A DNA stretch of 64,000 nt from Bactericera cockerelli (Eukaryota > Arthropoda > Insecta > Hemiptera > Triozidae). Positions 1-11,160 of this stretch are shown here, piece after piece. A program made the translations under genes and the position numbers. The first letter of the stretch is position 1; each line of letters starts with the position of its first letter. The notes beneath the pieces were generated by a model. The model saw only the letters and a program-made list of their open reading frames with translations. It did no database searches and had not been told where the DNA came from. The DNA lies in contig CM044964.1 in NCBI GenBank assembly GCA_024516035.1, forward strand, positions 2,057,784 through 2,121,783, in the 5' to 3' direction.

Positions 1-234
1 AACAAACAAATGACAAAATAAGTAAGTAAAAAAAGAAAAAAAAAACAATGATGTCCCACATCTAAAAATCTAGGGACCTAACTAAAACTCAATCTTTTTT
101 TTAGAAGCGTGATTTCAAGACTCCATTTTAAATCAGTCACAAATCAGCCACGTCACATTACCTTTCCATCTTGTTCTGAGCCTCCCTCTGGGTCAATAAG
201 CGTGGCCATCTTATTTCCTTATTCCATCTTAGTC

Positions 235-565
235 CGTCCCGGTGGTAAAAGGTGGCACTTTGGGAATCCAGCGATCGTGGTTACGCAACCCAGCCGGGAC
301 ATGACAAGTTATCCTTCCGTTTGGGATTTTTATCACATAATAATACGTCTTGGGCTTACTGCTGGAATAATGGGACTTAATAGTCCTAATCGAGCAGTAT
401 AAATAAGGTGATATTATTATTATTAATCCAGAGGTTGTGCGTTTGAAAACCAGCCGGGACATGACAAGTTATCATCACATTTGGGATCGTCCCCACATAA
501 TTATACGTCTTGGGTTTACTGCTGGAATGGGACTCGTGACTCCTAATCATAGTATATATATCACA
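235..565 (+). mobile_element. Two adjacent fragments of tRNA-headed SINE family A
   Basis: The first (235-423) has a degraded A-box/B-box head followed by the family tail: gggacatgacaagttatcc, tttgggattt, cttgggcttactgctggaat, and an end in cgatattatt. The second (425-565) lacks the head. The same family recurs intact at 13544 and elsewhere. Confidence 0.8.
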
Positions 566-619
566 AAAATACATTCTGTCCATTTTTGTTTTCGTCATAA
601 GTTAGTCCATAAGTTAGAT

Positions 620-925
620 AGGGTGACAATGTTTTATAAACTAAAAAATATACTTCGTTGGGAAACAAACACAGAAACACAAGACATCGATATCAATGAA
701 GAAAAGAGACTAATTTATCTTCCAACAGTTCCCTACTTCAAGGAAAAGTACAATATCAATGACTGGGATGTAATTGGACTGTGGTTTGGAGTCAGGGGAA
801 CAGCTTCTCCTTTCCTGTGCAATTTTTTCAAAACACACAACATTAAGAAAAAGACGCTGAAAGATATGTGCCGGACAGTATTGAAAGACACACTTCATAT
901 CATTAACAAACATCTATACACCTAA
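620..925 (+). pseudogene. Retrotransposon-derived ORF fragment
   Basis: An open frame ends at 925 with WFGVRGTASPFLCNFFKTHN and a terminal HIINKHLY. I associate this GxRGT...HHLY type of ending with an uncharacterised protein found beside non-LTR retrotransposons in many invertebrate genomes. It lies in an attractin intron, so it is unlikely to be a host exon. The family assignment is weak. Confidence 0.4.
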
Positions 926-1099
926 TATTGAATAATGAGGAAAAAAAAAAGAAGAAGAACAGAAAAATAGAAGAAAAAAAATAATAACAACAAAGAAAAA
1001 TGGAATAACTAACTAGTTTGATTTGTATACTGTGTGCTTTTGGCAACTCACATAGTGAGCAGTACATTAATAAATATATTAATTGTTTCCCCCCATACT

Positions 1100-1216
1100 A
1101 CATTTGTAGGGTTTGCTGTAGAGACAATGGGTTCAAGAAATAGGAGCAATGTTGGTAGATAAATCTGGAATGAAGATGGCTGGACAGTACCTCTATCAGA
1201 GAATCAGCATTGAGAT
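1100..1216 (+). pseudogene. Decayed retrotransposon ORF relic (FAVETMG / QRIS block)
   Basis: Conceptual reading gives FAVETMGS, then after a frameshift GAMLVDKSGMKMAGQYLYQR and ISIEIQ. The same protein family is seen better preserved on the minus strand at 50793-51230, where the corresponding block reads TYLTQRLSLAIQRGNAAS. The frameshift and the following stops show it is dead. Confidence 0.5.
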
Positions 1217-1314
1217 ACAGAAGTTTCTTTGAAATAGTACGCATAGACGACCGGCATGTTTTTAGTAAGTTCTCCCGTGGGACCGTCGATGTTTAGGCTA
1301 TTCACAAGTGAAGT

Positions 1315-1400
1315 ACATGCGTGTACCACCGGTGGTACACCCGGTCCATTCCGTACAGACACGCGTGTACCGGTGGTACACCCGGTCGTCCAAGTGTTAA
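1315..1400 (+). repeat. Short palindromic duplication (gtgtaccaccggtggtacac)
   Basis: A perfect 20-base palindrome lies at 1321-1340, and a second closely related copy lies at about 1365-1390 (cgcgtgtaccggtggtacac). It is about 100-180 bases upstream of an attractin acceptor. No function is known. Confidence 0.6.
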
Positions 1401-1497
1401 GATGTTCGAATTTCAAATATATTCCAATTATATTTCAAAAAAAAAAATTAGGCAGTATGATGAAGGTGATATTATTTTACTATTATTCTTTTCCCAG

Positions 1498-1789
1498 GTG
1501 ACGACTGCAGCCAAATTTCGGACCGCGGCTTCTGGTCTCCCGTCACGCTCAACAACCGAGACTTTCTCCCCGACGGCTCTGCCTCGCACTCCGCCACTGT
1601 GTGGCGAGACTCCATGTACGTGATAGGCGGCGAGGCATGGCCGAAGTTCGCGCGATCCGAGGCATGGCCGAAGCGCGAGGAGGCGGCGGGGGGTCTGAGT
1701 GAGCTGCCCATGATCTATGTGTACGATTTCAACGGGGGCGTGTGGGAAACAGCGCACATGGCAGAGCCAAGGGCCGCGCCTGCGAGGAG
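1498..1789 (+). CDS. Atrn: Attractin exon: end of EGF-like module and kelch repeat 1
   Basis: The acceptor is ttcccag at 1491-1497 and the donor is gtgagc at 1790. The exon enters in phase 1 (the previous G plus GT gives Gly) and reads GDDCSQ, an EGF tail, then the kelch signature [16 protein letters not shown] and [12 protein letters not shown]. It ends in phase 2 inside an Arg codon. A 15-base internal tandem duplication around 1632-1674 gives EAWPK twice in frame, lengthening a kelch loop. The upstream exon is outside the window or in unrecognised sequence. Confidence 0.9.
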
Positions 1790-1966
1790 GTGAGCTTATT
1801 AGTTATGTAACACACATTGGGTCTTATTTAAAAAAAAAAAAAAAACGAAAAAAATATTACAAAAACACAAAAAATATTAAAAAAATACAAACAGAACAGA
1901 CTTCTGCTAGTAGGGCTGCGCCTGCTAGGAGGTGACTTTATTAATATTGCAATACACATAGGGTCT

Positions 1967-2002
<36 letters not shown>

Positions 2003-5000
2003 ACACACAAAAAATATTAAAAAATTGAAAAAAAAAATAATTTATCTAATTTATTTGATTTCTATCTCAGGTACGGTAACTCATCCGAAAAAAACACACA
2101 AAAAAATATAAAAAAAATTACAAAAAAAAAAGACTTTTATCTAATTTATTTAATATATTTTTTTTTAAAGGTACAATATTTAAATTCCCAATTTAGCATC
2201 TCAGGCCATTGTGAATTTTTTTTTTTTTAATTGGGGTTTTAACGTCGCTTTCAACTGCCATGGTCATATCACGACGGGGGTTTTACCCTCCATTCGCAGG
2301 AAACTCACAAACCTGCTACTCCCATTGACCTCACCCAGCCTGAGTGGGGCCGGGAAAAGCCAGCGTCACGAGAATTAGAATTTGAATGGTCACCCATCCA
2401 AGTCTTAACCTCGCTGGATGTCGCGTAACTTCGGTGTTCTGAAGGGAACCGGTGTATTCAACATGCCATCGAATTGTGAAATTTGATTCATTTGATGTCT
2501 CTCTCAGGTACGGTCACTCCTCCGTCCTGTACGGAGACAAGATCTATGTGTACGGAGGCCTCAGGCATAGCCCCTCCCCGGATGGCCTGGCCACGCATGA
2601 GGTATGCAACGAGCTGTGGGCGTTCGACGTGAGCGCCAAGTCCTGGGAGAACATCACCGTCAAGATTGAACCACCCTGCAGTGGCCGGCACAACTCGAGC
2701 ATGTGTGGTGAGTGGGGGGAGGTGGTCGGTGTAGCCAGCTTGGCTACAGCTGGGGGAGTGATGGTCCATTGAACTTTAGTTGGACAGTAGGTTTGTCCTG
2801 AACCATATATTTCTATGTGCGATCAACTGTCCCGGTAGCTCAGTGGTAAAAGCGGCACTCTGTGATTTGATTTGATTTGATTTATTCTTTATTTAGTACA
2901 ATATAAATTTACATAGAATGACACCTCCTAAGATAATTCTACCCTGTTGAATCCAAAGACTCCAGAGGTCGTGGGTTTGAAACCCAGCTGGGACATGACA
3001 ATGTATCCTCCCAATTGGGATTTTCACCACATAATAATATGTCTTGGACTTACTGCTGGAAAAATGGGACTTTCACTCCTAATGGCAGTATAATAAGGCG
3101 ATATTATTATTTCTAATGCAATCAAATATCGTGAAAATTGGGCTTTTTTCTCAATGTATAAGCCATTAAAACATTGGAAAACTGCAAGCTAGCTTTTGGG
3201 TTGGCCACGTGTTTAGATGGCTAATGGATACTCTATCTCTTTCTAGTCCTAGTTATATATTCTTCTCCCTGTTTAACGTCCAGGGAAAAATGAATAATAA
3301 AAGTCGATAATTTTTAGGACCATTCATTTATTTTAATGTGATTGAATGAAATTCAGGCCAATCAAGTGGACAGTCACATCAGACTCTCGGGCGTTCATTA
3401 TCTTATTATTATTATTATTATATTCTTTTTTTTCATATTCACCTCACATGATCATCAAATAAATTCAGACCCAATCATATCGAGGTCACACAGACTCTGG
3501 CGTATATTTTTTTTTTTTTTTTTTTTTTTTTTCATATTCACCTCAACATGTTCATTGATATTAAATTCCACACCCAATCAAGTCGGCATGTCACACAGAC
3601 TCTCTGGCGTATCATTTTTTTTTTTTTTATTTTTTTTTTTCATATTCACTCAAATGTTCTTGTATTAAATTCCAGACCATCAAGTGCAGTCACACAGATC
3701 TTGTATCAGTTTTTTTTATATTCACCTACATGTTCATTGATATAAATTCCAGGCCCAATCAAGTCGGCGGTCACACAGACTCTCTGGCGTATCATTTTTT
3801 TTTTTTTTTTTTTTTTTTTTCATATTCACCTCAGCATGTTCATTGATATTAAATTCCAGGCCCAATCAAGTCGCAGGTCACACAGACTCTGGTATCATTT
3901 TTTTTTTTATTTTTTTTTCAATTCACTCAACATGTCATTGATATCAAATTCAGGCCCAATCAGTCGCAGGTCACACAGGCTCTCTGGCGTATCATTTTTT
4001 TTTTTTTTTTTTTTTTTTTTCATATTCACCTCAACATGTTGATTGATATTAAATTCCAGGCCCAATCAAGTCGGCAGGCCACACAGACTCTCTGGCGTAT
4101 CATTTTTTTTTTTTTTTTTTTTCATATTCACCTCAACATGTTCATTGATATTAAATTCCAGACCCAATCAAGTCGGCAGGGTCACACAGACTCTCTGGCG
4201 TATCGTTTTTTTTTTTTTTTTTTTTTTTTTTCATATTCACCTCAACATGTTATTATATGAAATTCCGGGACCCAATCTAGTCGGCAGGTCACACAGACTC
4301 TCTGGCGTATCATTTTTTTTTTTTTTTTTTTTTTTTTTCATATTCACCTCAACATGTTCATTGATATTAAATTCCAGGCCCAATCAAGTGGGCAGGTCAC
4401 ACAGACTCTCTGGCGTATCATTTTTTTTTTTTTTTATCTTTCATATTCACCTCAACATGTTATTCATATTAAATTCCAGGCCCAATCAAGTTGGCAGGTC
4501 CACACAGACTCTCTGGCGTATCATTTTTTATTTTTTAATATTATTCAACATTTAGATCATCTTTATTTACAATTTTTTATATACAGTGATTTCAAAGTTA
4601 TAATTAAATTAAAACAAAGTTTGATCAAGAGTGGTGATATATGTCCTTTGGCATTCTCTTTCATATTCACCTCAACATGTTCATTGATTAAATTCCAGCC
4701 CAATCAAGTCGGCAGGTCACACAGCACTCTGGTCACGTCCAACATCAGATCCGATGTGGTGATTTTCGGGCACTGTTCTGGATTAGGCTATCTAACACAG
4801 TTGCAGGAGTACTACATTCGGCGACGCGAGTGGAGTGTGTCACACTACTGGCTACCTGTCAAGGTAACTTTTTTTTAATAACGTATTATATGAATAAATA
4901 TTCACCATCAGTGGCTTACCTGTCAAATAATTTATTTTAATTAGAAGCAATCAAAGAAGGACATTAGTCACACTAATGCTACCTCTCAAGGTACTTTTTT

Positions 5001-8000
5001 TAATTAAGAAGATATTAAATAAGGAAATTATCAACAATATGACTACATCTTAAAGGTATTTTAAATTAGCGTTATAAATGAAGTAAAATATATTCACATA
5101 TAATGTCAAAGAAACTTTTTTTTTAAAAGAGGTATTAAATGAAGTATTAATTTTTTTTAATTACTTAAATTTTTATTTAAATCACCAACAAGTGGAAGTA
5201 CAAAATTGATAGTAAAATTAGTATTGAATGTGGATTTGTGAATGGTTAAACTAGTAAATACTGAAACATAATATTGGAAAAAAAAAAAAAATCCATGCCA
5301 TTCCGGAAACGGAAAAACTCGGTTAGAATTATACGCTCCGGCCGGGAAATTTGTATTAAATGAAGGATATGTATGAATGTTAAAATAAAAAATAGTAAAA
5401 TTATTGAAAAAATATCCATGCCATTCCGGAAACGGAAAAAACTCGGTTAGAATTTTACGCTCCGGCCGGGATTTGAACCCGCAACCTCCGGGTCAGCAAC
5501 CAGTCTGGCTGGGGGACGTTAAACAGGGAGTAGACCAGTGTCCCGCTAGAGGACTATAAACAGAGAACTAGCCAACCCTTACAAGCCAGGCTAGCTTGCA
5601 GTTTCCTAAGGGTTTAATGGCTTATAAAGAAAAGTCCAAGTCCTCATGATGGTTGATGGCACATAGAAATATGTGGTTCAGGACGAGCCAACTTTGAAAT
5701 AAAGTTGGCTGGAGACCATCACTCACCCCTCCAGCTGTAGTCAAGCTGGCTACAACAACACAACAACAATTGTAACCAAATATTGAATGCATTTTTTTGT
5801 CGGTTCTTGGGATCGAACCCGGAACCTTCCACATTGCAAGCCCGGAACCTTCTTACCACTGAGCGTGGTAATAGTGATCTACCCACTAAGGGTTGAGAGG
5901 AAGAGATTGCCACAGGCAATAACCCCACCCTTTCGTTAGGACATATGTTTTTTTTATACATTTTTCATTGTTTTTCATTTTTATTGACATTATGTACATA
6001 CAAAATAATTGTTGTATGTAGGTACATATTGTTCATTTATATCTAATGAGGTGTTGTATATTAATAACTTTCTATCTGGCTGGGGGACTTTAAACAGGGA
6101 GTAGACCAGTAGTCTGGCTGGGGGACTATAAACAGGGAGTAACCAGTTAATAGTTTGGTTCTGGGGGCCCTTGTCAATGATTAGCCTCCTTGTAAAGACA
6201 GTGGTAGAAGTGCTGAGTCATTCCTCCACTGTCTGGCTACCATCGTTCACGATGACGCCACCCTATGATATGATGATGATAATAATAATAATATGATTGT
6301 ATATATATTTATCCATTTTTTTTCCTTTTATTGTTTCTCAGGAGGCTACGGTCACAGTGCAGCGTACGATTCCCTCAGTCAGAGCATTTATGTGTTCGGA
6401 GGTTTTGTGAGTGAGAGTTCATCCAGTGCTGCCCTGAGCAACAAGTTCTACAAGTATCATCCAGACAAGAAAACTTGGTAAGTTGTGCGGAATCCAGACA
6501 AGAAAACTTGGTAAGTTGTACGGAAACTAATGGTTCTACAAGTACCATCCAGACAAGAAAACTTGGTAAGTTGTACGGAAACTAATGGTTCTACAAGTAC
6601 CATCCAGACAAGAAAACTTGGTAAGTTGTACGGAAACTAATGGTTCTACAAGTACCATCCAGACAAGAAAACTTGGTAAGTTGTACGGAAACTAATGGTT
6701 CTACAAGTACCATCCAGACAAGAAAACTTGGTAAGTTGTACGGAAACTAATGGTTCTACAAGTACCATCCAGACAAGAAAACTTGGTAAGTTGTACGGAA
6801 ACTAATGGTTCTACAAGTACCATCCAGACAAGAAAACTTGGTAAGTTGTACGGAAACTAATGGTTCTACAAGTACCATCCAGACAAGAAAACTTGGTAAG
6901 TTGTACGGAAACTAATGGTTCTACAAGTACCATCCAGACAAGAAAACTTGGTAAGTTGTACGGAAACTAATGGTTCTACAAGTACCATCCAGACAAGAAA
7001 ACTTGGTAAGTTGTACGGAAACTAATGGTTCTACAAGTACCATCCAGACAAGAAAACTTGGTAAGTTGTACGGAAACTAATGGTTCTACAAGTACCATCC
7101 AGACAAGAAAACTTGGTAAGTTGTACGGAAACTAATGGTTCTACAAGTACCATCCAGACAAGAAAACTTGGTAAGTTGTACGGAAACTAATGGTTCTACA
7201 AGTACCATCCAGACAAGAAAACTTGGTAAGTTGTACGGAAACTAATGGTTCTACAAGTACCATCCAGACAAGAAAACTTGGTAAGTTGTACGGAAACTAA
7301 TGGTTCTACAAGTACCATCCAGACAAGAAAACTTGGTAAGTTGTACGGAAACTAATGGTTCTACAAGTACCATCCAGACAAGAAAACTTGGTAAGTTGTA
7401 CGGAAACTAATGGTTCTACAAGTACCATCCAGACAAGAAAACTTGGTAAGTTGTACGGAAACTAATGGTTCTACAAGTACCATCCAGACAAGAAAACTTG
7501 GTAAGTTGTACGGAAACTAATGGTTCTACAAGTACCATCCAGACAAGAAAACTTGGTAAGTTGTACGGAAACTAATGGTGCTACAAGTACCATCCAGACA
7601 AGAAAACTTGGTAAGTTGTACGGAAACTAATGGTTCTACAAGTACCATCCAGACAAGAAAACTTGGTAACTTGTACGGAAACTAATGGTTCCATAAGTAT
7701 CATTGTATTGTAAAATATGACATAAATAAACAATTAAATTAAAAATTAAATTAAATTAAAATCATCGAGATAACAAAACTTGGTATGTTTTTTTTTCCTT
7801 TGGTGCATTTTTTTCCGTTAAAAGTTTTTTTTGGGAGGGTTGGTCATTTTTATTCTCATGAGGACTCTTGTACATTTTTCACCATCTGATTTTTTTTGGG
7901 GGGCCCCCAAAAAAAAATCAGAGGGCTAGTTATTTTTTCTCAGGAAACTTGTTCATTTTTCACCATCTGAAAAAAAAATTGGGGGGGGGTCATTATTTTT

Positions 8001-11000
8001 TTTTCTCAGGACTCTCGTACATTTTTTCACCATCTGAAGTTTTTTTTGGGGATATCACTATTTTTTTTTTTTTTTTTCAAAAGAAATTTTTAGAAATAAT
8101 ATTTTTGTCGCCAGGACTCTGCTCATGCCCTCGCCTCAGTCCCGGTTCCTCCACTCCGCCACCATACTCGGCGGCATTATGCTGGTGTTCGGTGGCAACA
8201 CCCACAACGACTCCGCCCAGAGCAACGGAGCCAAGTGCTACTCGCGTGACCTCATGGCGTACGATGTGCTCTGCGATGACTGGTTCTCCGCCAGTCTCGC
8301 TTCAATACAGGTTAGAGATCATTTCTTATACCATGATTACAGTAGGGTCCAATAATAATAATCACCGACCTCAGTCCGGGGTTAAGTGGCAGAGAATGCC
8401 TAAGGCATTAACTTCGCCCCGGATTAAAAAACAATTGTAATAAAAATTAATATTTCTTTTTGTACATATTTCTAAGTTTTTTTTTTAAATTATTGTTATA
8501 TTTTTTGTTGTTGTTGATGATTGTTTTGTAAAAAAAATAAAGTGTAAATAAATAGCTTGATCGATAAGGCGGCGGACTTGTAACCTGGAGGTCGGTGGTT
8601 CAAGTCCCGGTTTCAGCGTAGATTTAGTAAAGCGAGTTTGAGTAGTTGTGATATCACGATATGATAACTTTCCAATGATAACAATCAAAAATCTAATAAT
8701 AGAGTTTGGTGGAGAGGCTTTGTGCATCGACCTGTGCCTTAGTATAGAACGATTACGGATATGTATGTAGGAATGAAATACAGTAGGGTCCAACTCTCCG
8801 CCAGACTTGCTTTAATACAGGTAGTTATTTTAATTTTTGTTAATACAATGGGGTCTAAATAACCTACCTGATCTGTTCAAAGTGATAAATTAATAATAAA
8901 TGAACAAGAAATTGATTTTTTTAACGGAATAACACGAGAGTGAAAACTGCATTGTTTGCCGTCTTTACTGCAGGAATAAAATACATACCTAGTTACATAA
9001 CAAACATGTAAAAAAAAAATAATATCGCCTTATTTATACTGCCCGATTAGGACTATTAAGTCCCATTATTCCAGCAGTAAGCCCAAGACGTATTATTATC
9101 TGGTAAAAATCCCTAATGGGTTAACTTGTCATGTCCCGGCTGGGTTTCAAACCCGCGACCTCTAGGATCTCTGGATTCACAGAGTGCCACCTTTACCACT
9201 GAGCTACCGGGACAGACTATTTAATCATTGAGAAGAATGACGAAAGGATGTCATTCTTCTCCCGACACATGGTGCCTACCAGGCTCGAGGAATTTCCACG
9301 CTGGACTGCCAATGACAGTTATTGGCGTAAAAATGCCCCGGCCCTGGTTTTTTATTTTAAAAAAAGACTCAGAACCAGAAAAAAACCACATGTGGTTTTG
9401 TTAGTAAATAATGAGAAGGTCCTCATGATAGATTTTTCAATTTTCTTATATAGAGGGTGATGTAATCAATTTTCTCATTTACAGGGTGATGTAATCAATT
9501 TTCTCATTTACAGGGTGACCTCGCTCGCTACGGACACTCGAGTGTGGTGTTTGACGGGAAGCTGTATGTGTACGGAGGCTTCAATGGACACATGATGAAT
9601 GATCTCATAGAGTGAGTGCAAAAATGCATGGTCTGTAGTTATTCAAGTATATACCTACATGTCATACTAGGCGCGGCCGGTGGGAAAATGTTTTGCTGGT
9701 GCTGCCACATAAACCGGACTGAATCGGGATATACAGGGTGGGGCAAAAGTCTGGAAACCCCTGAATAACTTTCGAATGGCTGTTTCGGTAAAATTAAAAT
9801 TTTGTAAGGTAAACTGGGCTAATAAGACCTTCTTTTAGAGGGGAGTCGATTTTTGTTACCGGCCCCCAGTTCGGGGCCAGGGGGACCAACTTCATTTTTT
9901 TAAATACGAACTCCCACTTTGCGATACATTTTTGGAAAGGTCTTTAAATAAGAAATACATTGGAGCAAATTTTATTTTTTTAATATTAACTGTTTGCAAA
10001 TGGCGTCCAACTTTGTGTATGCAGTAAAGTCTGGAAATCCCTGAATATCTTTTGAAAGGGCTTTCTCGGTAAATTTAAAATTGTGCACGGTAAGTCGGGG
10101 TAATTAGACCTTTCCAAAAATGTATCGCAAGGTGGGGTTTCGTATTTAAAAAAATGAAGTTGGCCTCCCTGGCGCCGACATGGGGGCCGGTAAAAAAAAT
10201 TGGTCCCATTCTAATATAAGGGTCTAATTACCAAAGATTACCGTACACAATTTTAAATTTACTGAGAAAGCCCTTTCGAAAGATATTCAGGGGTTTCCAG
10301 ACTTTACTGCATACACAAAGTTGGACGCCATTTGCAAACAGTTAATATTAAAAAAATAAAATTTGCACCAATGTATTTCTTATTTAAAGACCTTTTCAAA
10401 AATGTATCGCAAGGTGGGGGTTCGTATTTAAAAAAATGAAGTTGCCCCCCTGGCCCAGACATGGGGGCCGGTAACAAAAATCGACCCCACTCTAAAAGAA
10501 GGTTTTATTAGCCCGGTTTACCGTACAAAATTTCATATTTACCGAAGAAGCCATTCGAAAGTTATTCAGGGGTTTCCAGACTTTTGCCCCACCCTGTATA
10601 GAGTCTTTTATATATAGACTCTATATAAATAGACAATTATTAGCCTCCTTATAAAGACAGTGGTCGAAGCGCTGAGTCATTCCTCCACTGCCTGGCTACC
10701 ATCGTTCACGATGACGCCACCCTATGATCATGATGATAGTATAGAGTCGCTCTTTTAGTACGCAAAGAGTTTGAGTTTGTTTACCATGCCAATCATGATA
10801 ATTGTGCATTAATTATGCTATAAATGTGAGATTAATTATTCTAAAAATTGTGTACGAGCTAGGACTTGAGAAAAACTTCTTTCTCTTTTTTGTCTGGGGG
10901 TGTTGCAGTTCCGCAGCTCCTTAGCACCGGCCGCGCCTGATCCGGCCCTACCCAGGCTGGGTGAGGTTAATGTGAGTAGCTGGTACGATAATGGAGATTA

Positions 11001-11127
11001 AAACCCCCGTCCTGACTATCTCTAATCAGGACGATAAAACCGAATAGGATCAACTGGTCACAAAAGATCTAATTAGGTCGCTGTGTTAATTGTAAGGGTT
11101 TCACTGAAAACCCTGCAACCAAGTCAG

Positions 11128-11160
<33 letters not shown>

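Noticed and set aside
3342..4555. Several + strand ORFs rich in Phe with repeated SRHRLSGVS-type sequence
   Set aside because: These are the translated poly-T acceptor array of the third kelch exon, not proteins.
6446..7690. CRISPR-like regular repeat array
   Set aside because: Repeats are contiguous with no variable spacers and derive from an exon-intron border in a eukaryotic gene.
7868..8440. 190-residue + strand ORF across kelch exon 5
   Set aside because: Wrong frame of the exon plus homopolymer-rich intron; the frame with [12 protein letters not shown] is the real one.
9248..9460. 70-residue + strand ORF between kelch exons 5 and 6
   Set aside because: No recognisable domain, lies in an intron, and the phases of the flanking exons already join.
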